A DNA stretch of 64,000 nucleotides from Podospora bellae-mahoneyi (Eukaryota > Ascomycota > Sordariomycetes > Sordariales > Podosporaceae). A program made the position numbers and the translations under genes. Shown here piece by piece: positions 21,891 to 32,345 of the stretch; the first letter of the stretch is position 1, and each line of letters begins with the position of its first letter. Under the pieces are notes generated by a model that did no database searches, had not been told where the DNA came from, and saw only the letters and a program-made list of their open reading frames with translations. The stretch covers positions 372,001-436,000 of the forward strand of contig NC_085883.1 in the NCBI RefSeq assembly GCF_035222275.1, written 5' to 3'.

Positions 21891-23228
21891 AGTCTTTAAT
21901 TAAGTTGTGTGTTAAGGTCAAACTGTGATGAAAGATTTCCAGGTACTGAATAATCCAGAGGTAAAGTGCGTGTACTTAAAGGCGCCAGCATACAGATATT
22001 CCCCAACGCCCGGCGTCATGTTGATGTTACCTAAGGCCGAAGAAGTTACACTTTTATCACGCACTTCAACTAACCGCAACATGAAAGCACGTATGTCTCC
22101 ATCCTAACACGTCTCCAGGTTTTTGCCATGAATGCTCTGACGAGGACAGAGCCCTCACGTAGTGGTGGTAAGGTATGCCGTACAACTCGGTATTGGAATG
22201 TATGGCCAGAAAAGGGTTCAGATTACTAGCTAGTTACAGGTACTTTATTAAGTAAGCTCAGACTAGAGACAATGCAAGCTCGGACTGACACCTGATAATC
22301 TTGGGGTAACGGACAGAAGAAGCTCAGACCATAAAGTGAAGAAGCTTGGACTGAGACCAAGGGTTAACTCGACAATCCGTTGATCCATTTACGGTAGATT
22401 GGTTGTCAGTGCGAGGCTTCTGCCAAGCATTTCCCTATAAAAAGTCCCGGATTATTTGTGTTTTCGAGACCGCTAACACTGCCGCGCATCACGGTGTGAG
22501 TGCGTCAAGTTGGCCGAGAGGGATTTTAGCTCCATGGACTTGGAGGATAGGTATATCAGGTACCTTATATATCATAAAGAATATCCCATGGCCGAATGCT
22601 GCTATGTCGTTAGAGGGCGGTTCAAGGGAGACATGCTTGACAGCCCTGGTATCAAATTTCCTTCTCTGATGCCACCCTATAAAGGCATATATTTCCGTGG
22701 TGCGTAGCCCTGGTTGCGGGTTGACTTACCTAGTCACCTACCTTATCTTGTTTACCTATTGTTTCCTGGCGTTGTAGAGGAAGCGATAACGACGATCAAA
22801 AATCACCCTCAGAGTCAGGATTAACCTATATATGCACTGTACAGTGGGGGGGTGTTGGAAAGACGTTGACGGCGTTGAACTACGTCGATGAAAACTGAGA
22901 CAACCACGGTATTATAAGGTAGCTGGCATGTTGTCGGTGCGGTGTACCAAGAGATGCAAAATCCGAGCTGTATTGCCAAGCATCAGCATTGCCTAAATAA
23001 AGTTACTCGTAATTCCAGCCAGCGACACCTCGAGACCCACTCCCAATGGCAGCAACGTCAAGATCAACCACCAATCGCCGGTTTCCAAGCCTTACTAGGT
23101 AGCGGGTAGCTTTGGTGAGATGCGAGGCAGTGCGAAACCTGAACATCACGGGCTTTAAAGACTGACAGGATGCCCTCCAAATACGTCAGTCATTCTTCAT
23201 TCTCTCTAAACGCCCATCATTGATAATC
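21891..23228. other. Non-coding region with short direct repeats
   Basis: About 1.3 kb. An 11-nt motif AAGCTYRGACT occurs four times near 22254, 22275, 22319 and 22342. Otherwise no gene or element recognised; composition is mixed with some AT-rich parts. Confidence 0.3.
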
Positions 23229-24200
23229 ATGCGTCAAGAAATCCTTCTGTCTCTTCTCGCCGGCTTAACCGCCCGCGCAGAGTTGTTCCATCGCCAGCAA
23301 CAACTTCCCAATGAAACCCCCAGCCCCATCCCCCGCCCAACAGGGACCAGCAACTCCTCCTCCCCTAACTTGACCCCCTACAAGATCGACTACTTCCACC
23401 TAGGCATGGAATACGCCGCGCTCGACCTCTGCGGCCGAGACCCCTACGCTATCAAAGATGCCGGAAGGATCAACCCCAGTTACTGCCTCGTTGGCCGATA
23501 CTGGGCTTTCATGCCCGACCTCACTGAGCTCAACTCAACAGAGACATTTGACTACGTCAACAGCAATTGGACCTCCAGCTCCGTCCAGTTCAGCCTGCGC
23601 GCGCTGTACACTGGTCTTTTTGCCCGTGGGATTCTACCGGAAGCACTCCGCGACTGGGCAAGCCAGGACCCGCTGGCTCTTCTGGGGATGGGGAATCTCT
23701 CCGACGATGACAAGCGCGCCATTGGAGAGCTGGTAGCTCGAGAGAGGGCGAACGGAACAAAGACGATTTCTCCTCCAGAGGATATGAGATCCTCCCGAGC
23801 AGCAGAAGTCACGGCGCAGATGCTGGCACTGGAGAGCTGGGATTGGCATCGGCGTTCGGCATTGTCGAGTGTCACCCCAGCGCCGACGGCAGCGTTTGCC
23901 CTCGGGGCAGAGGACAAGAAGGAGGTGTTTTTGATTTTGTCGTCGGCGTTGCCGCAGGTGTTTGGAAAGTTGGGCGGGCCGAGGAATGAGACGGAGAAGG
24001 GGAGGGATCCGAAATCGATGGGGATTACTGAGACGTATTTGAAGTCGCCGTTTGTTCCAGGAGGGCCGAACGCGAGGGTGTTGTGGTATACTGCTTTGAC
24101 GCCAGAGGAGTTGTCTGGTGCTGTGGGACTGCGCGCGTTTGCCAGTTGGGGGCTTTGGATGGGGATTTGGGGGTTGATGGGATTCGTGGCTGTGTTGTAA
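23229..24200 (+). CDS. Secreted or surface-anchored protein of unknown function
   Basis: A single exon of 323 residues from ATG 23229 (an upstream in-frame codon is not ATG). Signal peptide MRQEILLSLLAGLTARA, then a Pro/Ser-rich linker (PIPRPTGTSNSSS), a central domain with a few Cys (LDLCGRDPY, SYCLVGRYW) and several NxS/T glycosylation sites. The last 20 residues are hydrophobic (WGLWMGIWGLMGFVAVL), so the protein may be GPI-anchored or have one membrane helix. No family recognised. Confidence 0.7.
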   Translation: MRQEILLSLLAGLTARAELFHRQQQLPNETPSPIPRPTGTSNSSSPNLTPYKIDYFHLGMEYAALDLCGRDPYAIKDAGRINPSYCLVGRYWAFMPDLTELNSTETFDYVNSNWTSSSVQFSLRALYTGLFARGILPEALRDWASQDPLALLGMGNLSDDDKRAIGELVARERANGTKTISPPEDMRSSRAAEVTAQMLALESWDWHRRSALSSVTPAPTAAFALGAEDKKEVFLILSSALPQVFGKLGGPRNETEKGRDPKSMGITETYLKSPFVPGGPNARVLWYTALTPEELSGAVGLRAFASWGLWMGIWGLMGFVAVL

Positions 24201-24711
24201 GCTGAGTTGACGTATTTGTGATTGAGTGTATGTTGAAAACAATTATAGACACTTGACGTTTGATTGGCGGTAGCTTTGTTCATGCGGACTATATGGAGCC
24301 CCGTGTCTGCTCGATTCTTTGACGCTGAGCAATATTAGCCAGGTGTTTGCCTTTCTCGGATCCGACATCAAGTAGCGTATATGGGATCATTGGCAGTGCA
24401 TGGGTTTCCGCCGGCAATGTCTGGCTTGAGCGGTGTCTAGAAGGGTCCCTGATGTAATGACCTCGTTGTGCCCTTGTTCGCCACCGTCAAAGGATCTCAT
24501 GATCCATGCTGCTCAAGCAGAGGTGCAGTTCGGTTCCGCGATGTGTGCATTTGACCGGGAAACTACCTCTAGACCAGACCCTTGGTAGATATAATGATGC
24601 CTCCTCCCCTTCGTTGACAGACTTCCATTCACAATCATCGCAGACACACTCCCACCTGCAGTAACATCACCTACCAACCAAAACACCACACATCACTTCA
24701 ACAGCCGCAGA
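24201..24711. other. Intergenic region
   Basis: About 510 bp. The 3' part is the likely promoter of the next gene and ends in a C-rich leader (24640-24711). Nothing else found. Confidence 0.3.
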
Positions 24712-25198
24712 ATGAAGTTCCCTACCATGGTCATGGCCGCCCCTCGGGCGCCCCCTCCCTCCGGCGGCTTCCATCCCAAGTCTGTCTCCAGCGCCGGCAT
24801 CCCCTTGGCCAAGCGCTTCAACCACACCCCCAAACCGTCCAAGACCAACCTCTGCAGCGAGGCCAACCCCCAATACCGCACCATCGAACCTTCCCAAGGC
24901 CTCTGACTGCTGGGTGATCCCCACCAAGTCCTCCCCCGCCAACATCCCCGGTTACTGGACCCTCAATTCTACCGAGGCCGGCTCCGGTCAGTGTCACAGT
25001 CTCGGCACCTTTGGTACCTGCGAATTCAGGGTTCGCGGCAAGGAGGGGAAGCAGCTGGATTTTGGGACGTACGATGTCAAGTTGTATATCGATGCCCACA
25101 CCAGACAGGGATATGATGAGGAGGGGCGGATTAAGGTTGCGAGCCCGGTTACGTGTGACGGGGGTGTGGATGCTGGGTGGGCTGTTGCTCATGTTTGA
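24712..25198 (+). pseudogene. Hce2-type secreted effector-like protein, frame broken near 24900
   Basis: The first frame begins at ATG 24712 and stops at 24906; the second is open to the stop at 25198. The combined Cys and Trp spacing (NLC near the start, SDCW, GYWTL, GTCEF, TCDGG, GWAVAHV) matches the Hce2 domain, a family of secreted fungal proteins related to Ecp2 effectors that act outside the cell. The break needs one base and lies near 24895-24905, with no intron signals. No strong signal peptide is visible at the start. Whether the gene is dead or the base is an assembly error cannot be told here. Confidence 0.55.
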
Positions 25199-25569
25199 GG
25201 AAGGGCGGAAGAGGATGAAGGGTAACTGAGAGAGGTTCTGCTGGGAATTTAACATTCATGGCTTTTTGGGAGGAAGATCAAGAACTGGAAGATAGAGAGA
25301 TAGAATTGGCTGGATCAAAGGAGATGCGAAACAATGGAAAGATTTGCCATGAAACGAATGTTTGAACTGTTTTGATCGGCAAAGCCATTTTGTGATAGCT
25401 GTGATCCTGTCAGCTGAAAAGTCAGTGGCACTGTCAGCCCAAGCCGTTCTTTCCATGTTGGGTGCCAAGGCCAGCTGAGATGGAAGGCACCACACCTCAA
25501 CAGCAGCGAGAGTCGCTCTTTCCCTCCTGTTGCTTAGCAACACCAAACACATGGTCTTGATCCTGTGGT
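25199..25569. other. Intergenic region
   Basis: About 370 bp upstream of the second HET gene. No distinct element seen. Confidence 0.3.
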
Positions 25570-27882
25570 ATGATGTCGTCATCAAAGCTGCAGTATGAAC
25601 ACCTCGATCAGCAGGACCACTCCATCCGTCTTTTGCGCCTCCTCCCAGGACGATGGCTCGACAACATCTACTGCGAGCTGCAAACCGTCTCGCTCGACGA
25701 CAACCCCGCATACCACGCTCTTTCCTACGTCTGGGGTAACCCTCAAGACACAGGCCTCATCACCGTGGAGGGTTCACCATTCCAGGCCACCAAGAACCTG
25801 ATCACTGCCCTGCGGCGGCTGAGATCCAGTATCGACGTCAAGGTGTTCTGGGTGGACGCTGTGTGCATCAACCAGCTAGACACAAACGAGAAGACAAATC
25901 AGCTAGGGCTGATGGCTAGAATATACAAGAGTGCAGCAGACGTACAGGTTTTCTTGGGCGAGAGTGGTGTTCTCGACCTCATACCGCACGAGCAACAGGT
26001 GCTGTGGGAAGATCCGCCGCGGACGCACTGGGTTCGGGATGCCACTATGTTAATTCACACAGAGCATCCGCCGCATAAAGACGGGGTGGGTTTTTACCAC
26101 CAGCCTTTTTTTGCTCATAGCCATGTGCTAAAAGTTTTAGAAAACCTTAGTTGGACTCTCGAGGTGTCATAATCGACTGGGGAACATACCTCCGTTTGCC
26201 AAGCTCACCGGAACAACCTGGCTATAAACCCGCCTCGAGAGAGGTCCCTATGTGGGCTATAGTTCGTACATACCTGCAGTATATTACTGCTAGCTCGCAC
26301 TCTACTAACACATCGGGGACAGTTGGATCCATCAAATGGCCTGAATGCCGCAGATCAGCACAGGGTTGACCAGTTCTTCGCGAGACAGCAGGATCCCATG
26401 CATGGCCGCGATGAAGAGATGCCACCGCTCGAAACGTTACGACATAACCAGTGTGGTGCCTTTGCCATGATGAAGATGCTCTCAAATGGGAGATGTCTGA
26501 AGGTGTGTTGCCAGGGCCTTCTGGACTCATCAGCCTGGCAAGGGGCTCTCAATGTAATTGCCCATCTCGTCAGCCTACCGTGGTGGTCACGAGCTTGGGT
26601 CTTGCAAGAAGCCATCTTACCCCAACGGGATGTCCTCGCCATCTACGGCGAGATCGTCGTTCCCATGGGTCTTATTGAAGATTCTGGAGCCGTTCTTCCA
26701 CGCCACTATGCACGCGGTGATTGCTGCAAGCGCTTTTGGAACTCGCTGCCTCAGGCCCAGAAAGCAACCCTCGAAATGTTTGCCAACACCATGGGCCAGC
26801 TAGAAGGCATCAGACAGACATTGAACATGCTGAAGATGAAGCAAATTGAAATGCTCAAATATCTGATAGACAAGACGCGTTTTAAAGAGGCTACCGACCC
26901 GCGCGACAAGATTTACGGCCTGTTGGGCCTTCTCAGCAACTGCGATGAACCCATCGACCTGATTCCTGATTACCACCTCTCCGCAAACGACCTCTACACC
27001 AAGGTGGCAATGCAAATGATCAGTTACACCAGAAGCCTCTCCATTCTCCACCACCACGAGTTTCGCTCCTCCCCTTTGTGTTCAGAGTTACCATCATGGG
27101 TGCCATGCTGGGGCCCAACCTACGGCTCCCTCACCCCCTTTCAAATCGGAGAACGCGCTGCCAACTTCTTGGCTTGCCCCCCTGGGCCAGGCAGGATCCC
27201 TCATCTTGCCATCGACACTCCTTACCCCAATGCTTTGGTAGTGCAAGGGAGATTCATCTCGAAAGTCTCCGCCGTCACGACTCCCGCTTCCAAAGAAACG
27301 ACAAGTTTATTCATAGACTTGCTGACCTTCCTCCAGACTTTCTTCGACATTGACCCGTTCTCTCTCCACCCAATAACCCAAGAACCAGAAGAAGATGCGC
27401 TAGCCCGCACGCTTCTGTCGGACCAAGTCTTTGAGGTACGATATGAGTTCAAGGCTGGGCAAGTAGTGTTCAGCAGAGCCTACGCTGGGGATATCCAGAT
27501 GTTTCGTCTCGCTCGCCAGATCTTGATGGCACAGAAGATGGGACAGACTTTGGTGCTCACCTTGCCGAACGGCACGGTCATGGATGACCAGGCAAAGGCG
27601 CATGTGGTGATGCATGCCGAGGAGAACTTCTGGTGTGCCAATGAGGGGAGGGTGTTTTTCCGAACAGAAGAGGGCCATTTTGTGTCTGGGCCGATGGAAA
27701 CAAATGTGGGGGATGAGGTTTGGGTTGTATTGGGGAGTTTGGTGCCTCTGGTTTTGAGAAGGGCAACAGAGGGGGAGGACGGTAGAAGGCTGGTGGGCTA
27801 TGCGTATGTTCATGGGATTATGGACGGGGAGGCTGCGCCTGGAGTGAATGGGGAGGGGAAGAGGGAGGTATATTTGGTGTAG
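25570..27882 (+). CDS. HET-domain heterokaryon-incompatibility protein, intact
   Basis: Two exons (25570-26085 and 26323-27882) give 691 residues in phase 0. HET motifs are YHALSYVWG, FWVDAVCINQ...LMARIYKSAADVQVFLGE and WSRAWVLQEA, followed by DPRDKIYGLLGL, PSWVPCW and the C-terminal VHGIMDGEA. The intron is long for this genome (237 nt) but has a GTGGGT donor, a perfect TACTAAC branch site near 26303 and a GACAG acceptor. Like other HET proteins it should act in cell-death signalling after fusion of incompatible hyphae. It has no extra N- or C-terminal domain. It is a distant paralogue of the HET protein at 7528. Confidence 0.88.
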
Positions 27883-28260
27883 CTCTATGCAGAGCTTGCT
27901 ATCGCTTGACTTGGGGTCCGTTCCCAGGATCCTGACCAGCCATGTCCATGTGCCTGTGATGACTCCCCCGGACGCCGGGCAGAGGGGCGGTTGGTATCCA
28001 TGATATGAGATTCCTGCAACAATACTCGCTGGTGACTGACAAGAAACAAAACCAGTAAACGCCGTCGTCCACCCCATCCTTTTATGTACATCATATTACG
28101 TTGCCCAAGCCACCGTAGCCGTATCGCTGTCGATTTGGCCGAGTATTTCCCTCTACCGTACATCATTCCCAGTCGCTTATCGTACAACTTAGTCGTGTCG
28201 TTCGGTTTTTCAAGTTTCGTCGTTCGAGATCAGAGATCGGGGTTTAAGCGGGACTAATGT
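27883..28260. other. Intergenic region between convergent genes
   Basis: About 380 bp between the HET stop and the minus-strand Tom6-like gene. If that gene has a last intron (donor GTGTCAG), its final exon would lie near 28225-28255. No other feature seen. Confidence 0.3.
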
Positions 28261-28503
28261 TCAGTCAGCGACAGTTACCAAGAGAGAGAAGTATTGGAAT
28301 GATACTGACACAAGGAAGGCCTCACCAAAGCCAGTGCTCAAAAAAGCAACAGCGAGACCAAAGATGGTGATGCTGCGGGTGATCTCGGCATTCTCAGAGT
28401 AGAAGAGAGCGTTGGTGGCAATGGTAAATGGGTTCATGGAGCCCTTCTTCGCGCGGCGGGGGACGGGGCCCTGGCCACCCATACCGATGTATTGACGGTT
28501 CAT
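28261..28503 (-). CDS. TOM6: Tom6-like subunit of the mitochondrial outer-membrane import complex
   Basis: The short protein (80 residues from ATG 28503) has a basic N-terminus ([13 protein letters not shown]) followed by a single helix in [29 protein letters not shown]. That matches the layout of fungal Tom6: an 'ENAxxxRS' lead-in, then a membrane helix ending with GE(A)FL. Tom6 stabilises the TOM core. The last 16 residues after GEAFL may be intron read-through: a donor-like GTGTCAG follows, and an acceptor ATTAG near 28255 would give a different short tail. Gene symbol is by resemblance only. Confidence 0.6.
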   Translation of the reverse strand: MNRQYIGMGGQGPVPRRAKKGSMNPFTIATNALFYSENAEITRSITIFGLAVAFLSTGFGEAFLVSVSFQYFSLLVTVAD

Positions 28504-28974
28504 TTTGGCGGTGGTGATGTGTGGTTGTTGTTGAGAGAGTGACGGGCGCTGGTGGAATTGCCGTGTCCGGGGATGTGGAATCGAAATTTTGGCAGTGACG
28601 CAGGTGGTCCAAGAATCGACACCAGCCACAGTCAATTGATGACCCCACCGTTCGGTGTAGTGCGTGTGCACCAGCCACAGATACCGCGGAACATTGAGGC
28701 TGAGGCCTAGCCAAGCTTGTGACCCCCGCAGCTGACAGGGCTCCACCTGAGCTTCAGGCCCCTCACCTCACCCCACCAAGTCTCCTGACGACGACTCTGT
28801 CATTGTCCGCCACTATAAAGAACTGCGACGACGACCATACCAACCAATGCCACTACTATCTTCCTCACCATAAAAACATTGACCAATCACGCTTTCCCAG
28901 CATTGAACACGAGTTACACATCAGACACTCCAATCTTCACAATCTTCACACACATACACACACCCAATCTGAGG
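28504..28974. promoter_or_regulatory. Shared divergent promoter region
   Basis: About 470 bp between the Tom6-like start and the start at 28975. The last 60 bp contain CACA-rich repeats (28949-28967). A CACTATAAAG element at 28811-28820 lies about 155 bp before the plus-strand ATG and could be its TATA box. Confidence 0.4.
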
Positions 28975-29827
28975 ATGTCTAACATCGACCAAACCGGGGG
29001 CGGCTTTCTCCCACCCTCACCAGCTCCAACAGCGACCTCGACTGCCACCGCCAACACATTCAGCGGCAACGCCTCGCCATTACCACACCCTCGAGGCCAC
29101 GCCCTCAAAGCAGGCTCTGCCAAGGAGGACAAGATCCGTAACTACATCTCAGATCGCCTCGCCCATATCAACCGCCGTCTGGTCACCAAACCAGAAGAAG
29201 AGATCGACAACAACATCAAACCATACACTTCACTGGCTGACCTGTGCCAAACTGACCTCGATCCACTCATCAATATCATATGGCTATCCGGGACACGTAC
29301 GTTGCATCACTCTCTGTCTTGTGTGGACCATTGCTGACTTTGACATAGCGGCCCTGCAAATACCATACCTTCTCAACATTGCTTCCGACTTCAATGACTG
29401 GCTGCAAACACCCACGTCCTTTTCAGTCGCACACAAGGCATCTTCACCAACCATATTCGGCACTTTGTCCAAACTGGACCATTGCTTTGCCAGTCTGCTT
29501 TGTGGCCGCGATTTCGTCACTTCTGAACCCCTTCCTGGCTTCTTCAACTCTGCATCGGCGACCGGGGGCTCCGGAATGTCCAAGACAGATATGGTGAGAC
29601 TCAAGAGCACGGTTCAGCAGACGAGAGTTGTTATCGTTGACGTCCTGGACAATGATGATGACGGGGAAACTAGCAGGGTGGAGGAACTTGATGATCAAGA
29701 TGGAGAAGAGGGGGATGATTATGATGGCGATGAGTGGGACGACCGTGAGAAAGAGCGCATGTTCATGGATGTGGCACGCGTTTATGAGAATACGCTGGTC
29801 AAACTGGGAGAGTTGCTTTTGGAGTAA
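28975..29827 (+). CDS. Conserved fungal acidic protein of unknown role
   Basis: Two exons (28975-29296 and 29349-29827; donor GTACGT, acceptor CATAG) give 266 residues; the split Pro codon joins WLSGT to PALQIPYLLN. The region around KEDKIRNYISDRLAHINRR, LADLCQTDLDPLINIIWLSGTPALQIPYLLNIA and KLDHCFASLLCG is the conserved core seen in many filamentous fungi, sometimes labelled in databases as a meiosis-related protein without proof. A highly acidic stretch (DDQDGEEGDDYDGDEWDD) precedes the C-terminal MDVARVYENTLVKLGELLLE helix. No signal or membrane segment; probably nuclear or cytosolic. Confidence 0.75.
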
Positions 29828-29962
29828 CTGTTTCGTTCAGCGCTCTAGCTCGCATACATTGCTAACTACCGACCCCTCTCCCAGAGGCAACCCACCACTC
29901 CGCTACTCCTCCTACCCCTAGCACAATCACTGCCGAGCCCCCTGGCTTAAGCATGTGCTATC

Positions 29963-31303
29963 CTAGTATGCCTCAATCTCAGCCAACTCGCCCGCATCTC
30001 GGGGGATCTGGCACCTCCCAGTTCCGCACCGCGGCGGCTGGATTCGGCAAGTCTTAGTCGACTCGACGCAGATGGCATCAAGTCTCGTGCACGGCTCGAA
30101 CCCGCCGATACAAACCTCGTTCACACACTTCTCGACGCCGTTGCAGTATCTGCCATCGTCACACTGGGCGTCGGACGAACAGAAATTGGCAGGCTTGTCG
30201 GGAAGCCAGAGATCGGGACTCCTCTCGCCCAAGATGGCAACCAACTCAACAATATCCTTCTTCAAGGTGAATGACCTCTCCCCATTGGCGTTCAGTCCGA
30301 GTGCCTGCGAGACCTTGGCCCTGAGAGCCTTCTCAAGCTCACCGCTGTAGGCGGTGTTAAGTGCTTGGGTCTTTTCCTCGATCACACTTTTAGCGAGCAT
30401 CTCGACAAGGTTATCAAGAAGATCAAACGGAGTGGCGAGCAGCGTGCCGGCAGTAATATCGATAACCGACCGGAGGATGTCATTCCAAACTGCCTTGAGG
30501 GAGTCACCCTTGAAGAGGTGGGTTACCGCCTTGAGGATACTGGATGTGCTACCCAGGATGGCCGTGACAAGACCGTTAAGGAAGGACACCCCGCTGATGT
30601 TGAACTTGATGTTCGTGTCGCTGAATTGGGCAGCAACCTTGGTGATGGGACGGATGGTGAGGATGTAGTTGCCTGCCGCATCGCGTTTGAGGGGGGCAGG
30701 TGCGAAGGTGAAGAGGATGGCAAGTTGAGCACGGGTGGCCAGAGAGCCAGCTGCGTTGAACGAGTCGGAACCAGCGCCGATGCACTTACCCAGGACCCTA
30801 GCCCCGAACTTTTGCTTGATATCGGCGCGCGCCCAAAGCTCGATGGGGAGGTCGGCGACGAAGATGCCGGGGTTGGATAGGGAGATGGGATTACCCGAGA
30901 ACTTGATGCCGGCCTCGGCGAGGAGCTTGGCATTGGCTTGGGTGCCAGTGATCTCGGCCGTGACCGTGCAGGAATGGCCAGTGTCAATTTTGACGTTGGT
31001 GGGGTCGTTGTATTGGAACAGAAGACCGCTTCGGTCAATCTTGATGTTGTTTGCAGCGAGCGCATCGTTCACCTTGGCGGCGACGACGCGGCAGAGTAGC
31101 TGAACAGTGGCATCGCCTTGTGAACACTCCAAGAAACCGATGAGGGGGTTGAGGAGGTCAGAAAGACGGACAGTGCCGCGGGGGTTGAGGGCGCGGAACT
31201 GATAGGGCTCGAGGGAGGTTTCTGTGCCGGTGGTAGCACGGGGCGCAGTGATTGCTGTGGCGGTTGTCAGCCCCAGAAGGGGAAGCAATGGAAGAAATCT
31301 CAT
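29963..31303 (-). CDS. Secreted protein with cysteine-rich C-terminal module
   Basis: Single exon, 446 residues from ATG 31303. Signal peptide MRFLPLLPLLGLTTATA. A large domain follows (residues about 45-350, alternating beta and hydrophobic helices, few Cys) of unknown family; its amphipathic pattern recalls lipid-binding (TULIP-like) folds but this is weak. The last 80 residues are Cys-rich: CSSDAQCDDGRYCNGVEKC, then CIGGFEPC and CxC pairs. This 'CDDGxxCNGxExC' pattern is common in secreted repeat modules of bacteria and some eukaryotes. Role outside the cell unknown. The start is chosen because it begins the signal peptide and follows a TATA box by about 90 bp. Confidence 0.75.
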   Translation of the reverse strand: MRFLPLLPLLGLTTATAITAPRATTGTETSLEPYQFRALNPRGTVRLSDLLNPLIGFLECSQGDATVQLLCRVVAAKVNDALAANNIKIDRSGLLFQYNDPTNVKIDTGHSCTVTAEITGTQANAKLLAEAGIKFSGNPISLSNPGIFVADLPIELWARADIKQKFGARVLGKCIGAGSDSFNAAGSLATRAQLAILFTFAPAPLKRDAAGNYILTIRPITKVAAQFSDTNIKFNISGVSFLNGLVTAILGSTSSILKAVTHLFKGDSLKAVWNDILRSVIDITAGTLLATPFDLLDNLVEMLAKSVIEEKTQALNTAYSGELEKALRAKVSQALGLNANGERSFTLKKDIVELVAILGERSPDLWLPDKPANFCSSDAQCDDGRYCNGVEKCVNEVCIGGFEPCTRLDAICVESTKTCRIQPPRCGTGRCQIPRDAGELAEIEAY

Positions 31304-32345
31304 TTTTAAGCTTCTACTTGAGATGAGGATCTTGATGGGGCGGCGTTGTGTGTCCAAGAAAGGCAGTAGAAGAGAAGATCATGGTGGCATTTTATACCTT
31401 CCAGTGAGGTACATTGTGGACTGAGGCATTCATGACAGAGAAGTTCGCCGAACAACTCTTGTGTATGGTGCGATGCTATCGCGATGTCCGATGCTTCGCT
31501 TCATCATGGTATCGAACGTGTTGGTTTCCCACTCAGCTCAATCTCCCAAGGCCGATTTATAGTGCCATGTCTCGGCTGATATATTGCAATGGTATTGACT
31601 AGACAGCCGAGTGTAGCGCTGAACATGTGTGCACTTTAGAGCCCGGAACCGTTACCAGTTGCACAGCAGTCAGCCAATGGAAGGCTTTTCCAGCCGAGAC
31701 CCCGCATAAAGTCAACATACAGAAAGGGGATGCAGTTCGATCTTGTGTCTTGCTTTGGAACACAATGGCAGCGAGGTGGAATTCGCCGAATATTGGTTTG
31801 GCACCCCAGAAACAAAAGACGGTACGGCTGGATCTTGGGTGTCATTTTTACGTTTATAACCAGAGACTGGGTTTTGCTTTGTCACCAGTGACCCAGGGTA
31901 CCCCTAGAAGTAGGTCGTCGCATATGTTAAGTCGTTTGAGAGGTCCGACTGAGTGATCATGACTTGAAACTGCAAGACTTATCACGAGGCTCTCTCCAAT
32001 GACAAACAATTTCGGAACCAAATAGGTGCTGTTCACCCTCAATACTCTCACCTAGGATCCGACCAAACTTTTGAGTGAATTGACACGATTGACCCCTGCA
32101 TTTTCAGGCACACCAGGCACCAACCGCTGTGCCCCAATGCCTGCCTAGAGCAAAAGGGGCGGTTGCTAACAATATGCCACTACAGTTCAGCCAGGAGTTG
32201 TTAGTGCGAATCATGCCAAAATCAACACCGCTTACACAAGATCCACGCCGACGGACAGGTGGAAGTCCATCAAGTAGATATTTAATACAGTAACATGACC
32301 GCCATAGATCAAGCAACGGCTTTGTGACAAGACATACATATCAGA
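31304..32345. other. Intergenic region between divergent genes
   Basis: About 1 kb. It holds the promoter of the secreted protein (TATA at 31391) and of the metallopeptidase-like gene. Open frames here have no protein-like character. Confidence 0.35.
31391..31397 (-). promoter_or_regulatory. TATA box of the 31303 gene
   Basis: GGTATAAAATG reads on the minus strand, about 90 bp upstream of ATG 31303. Confidence 0.6.
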
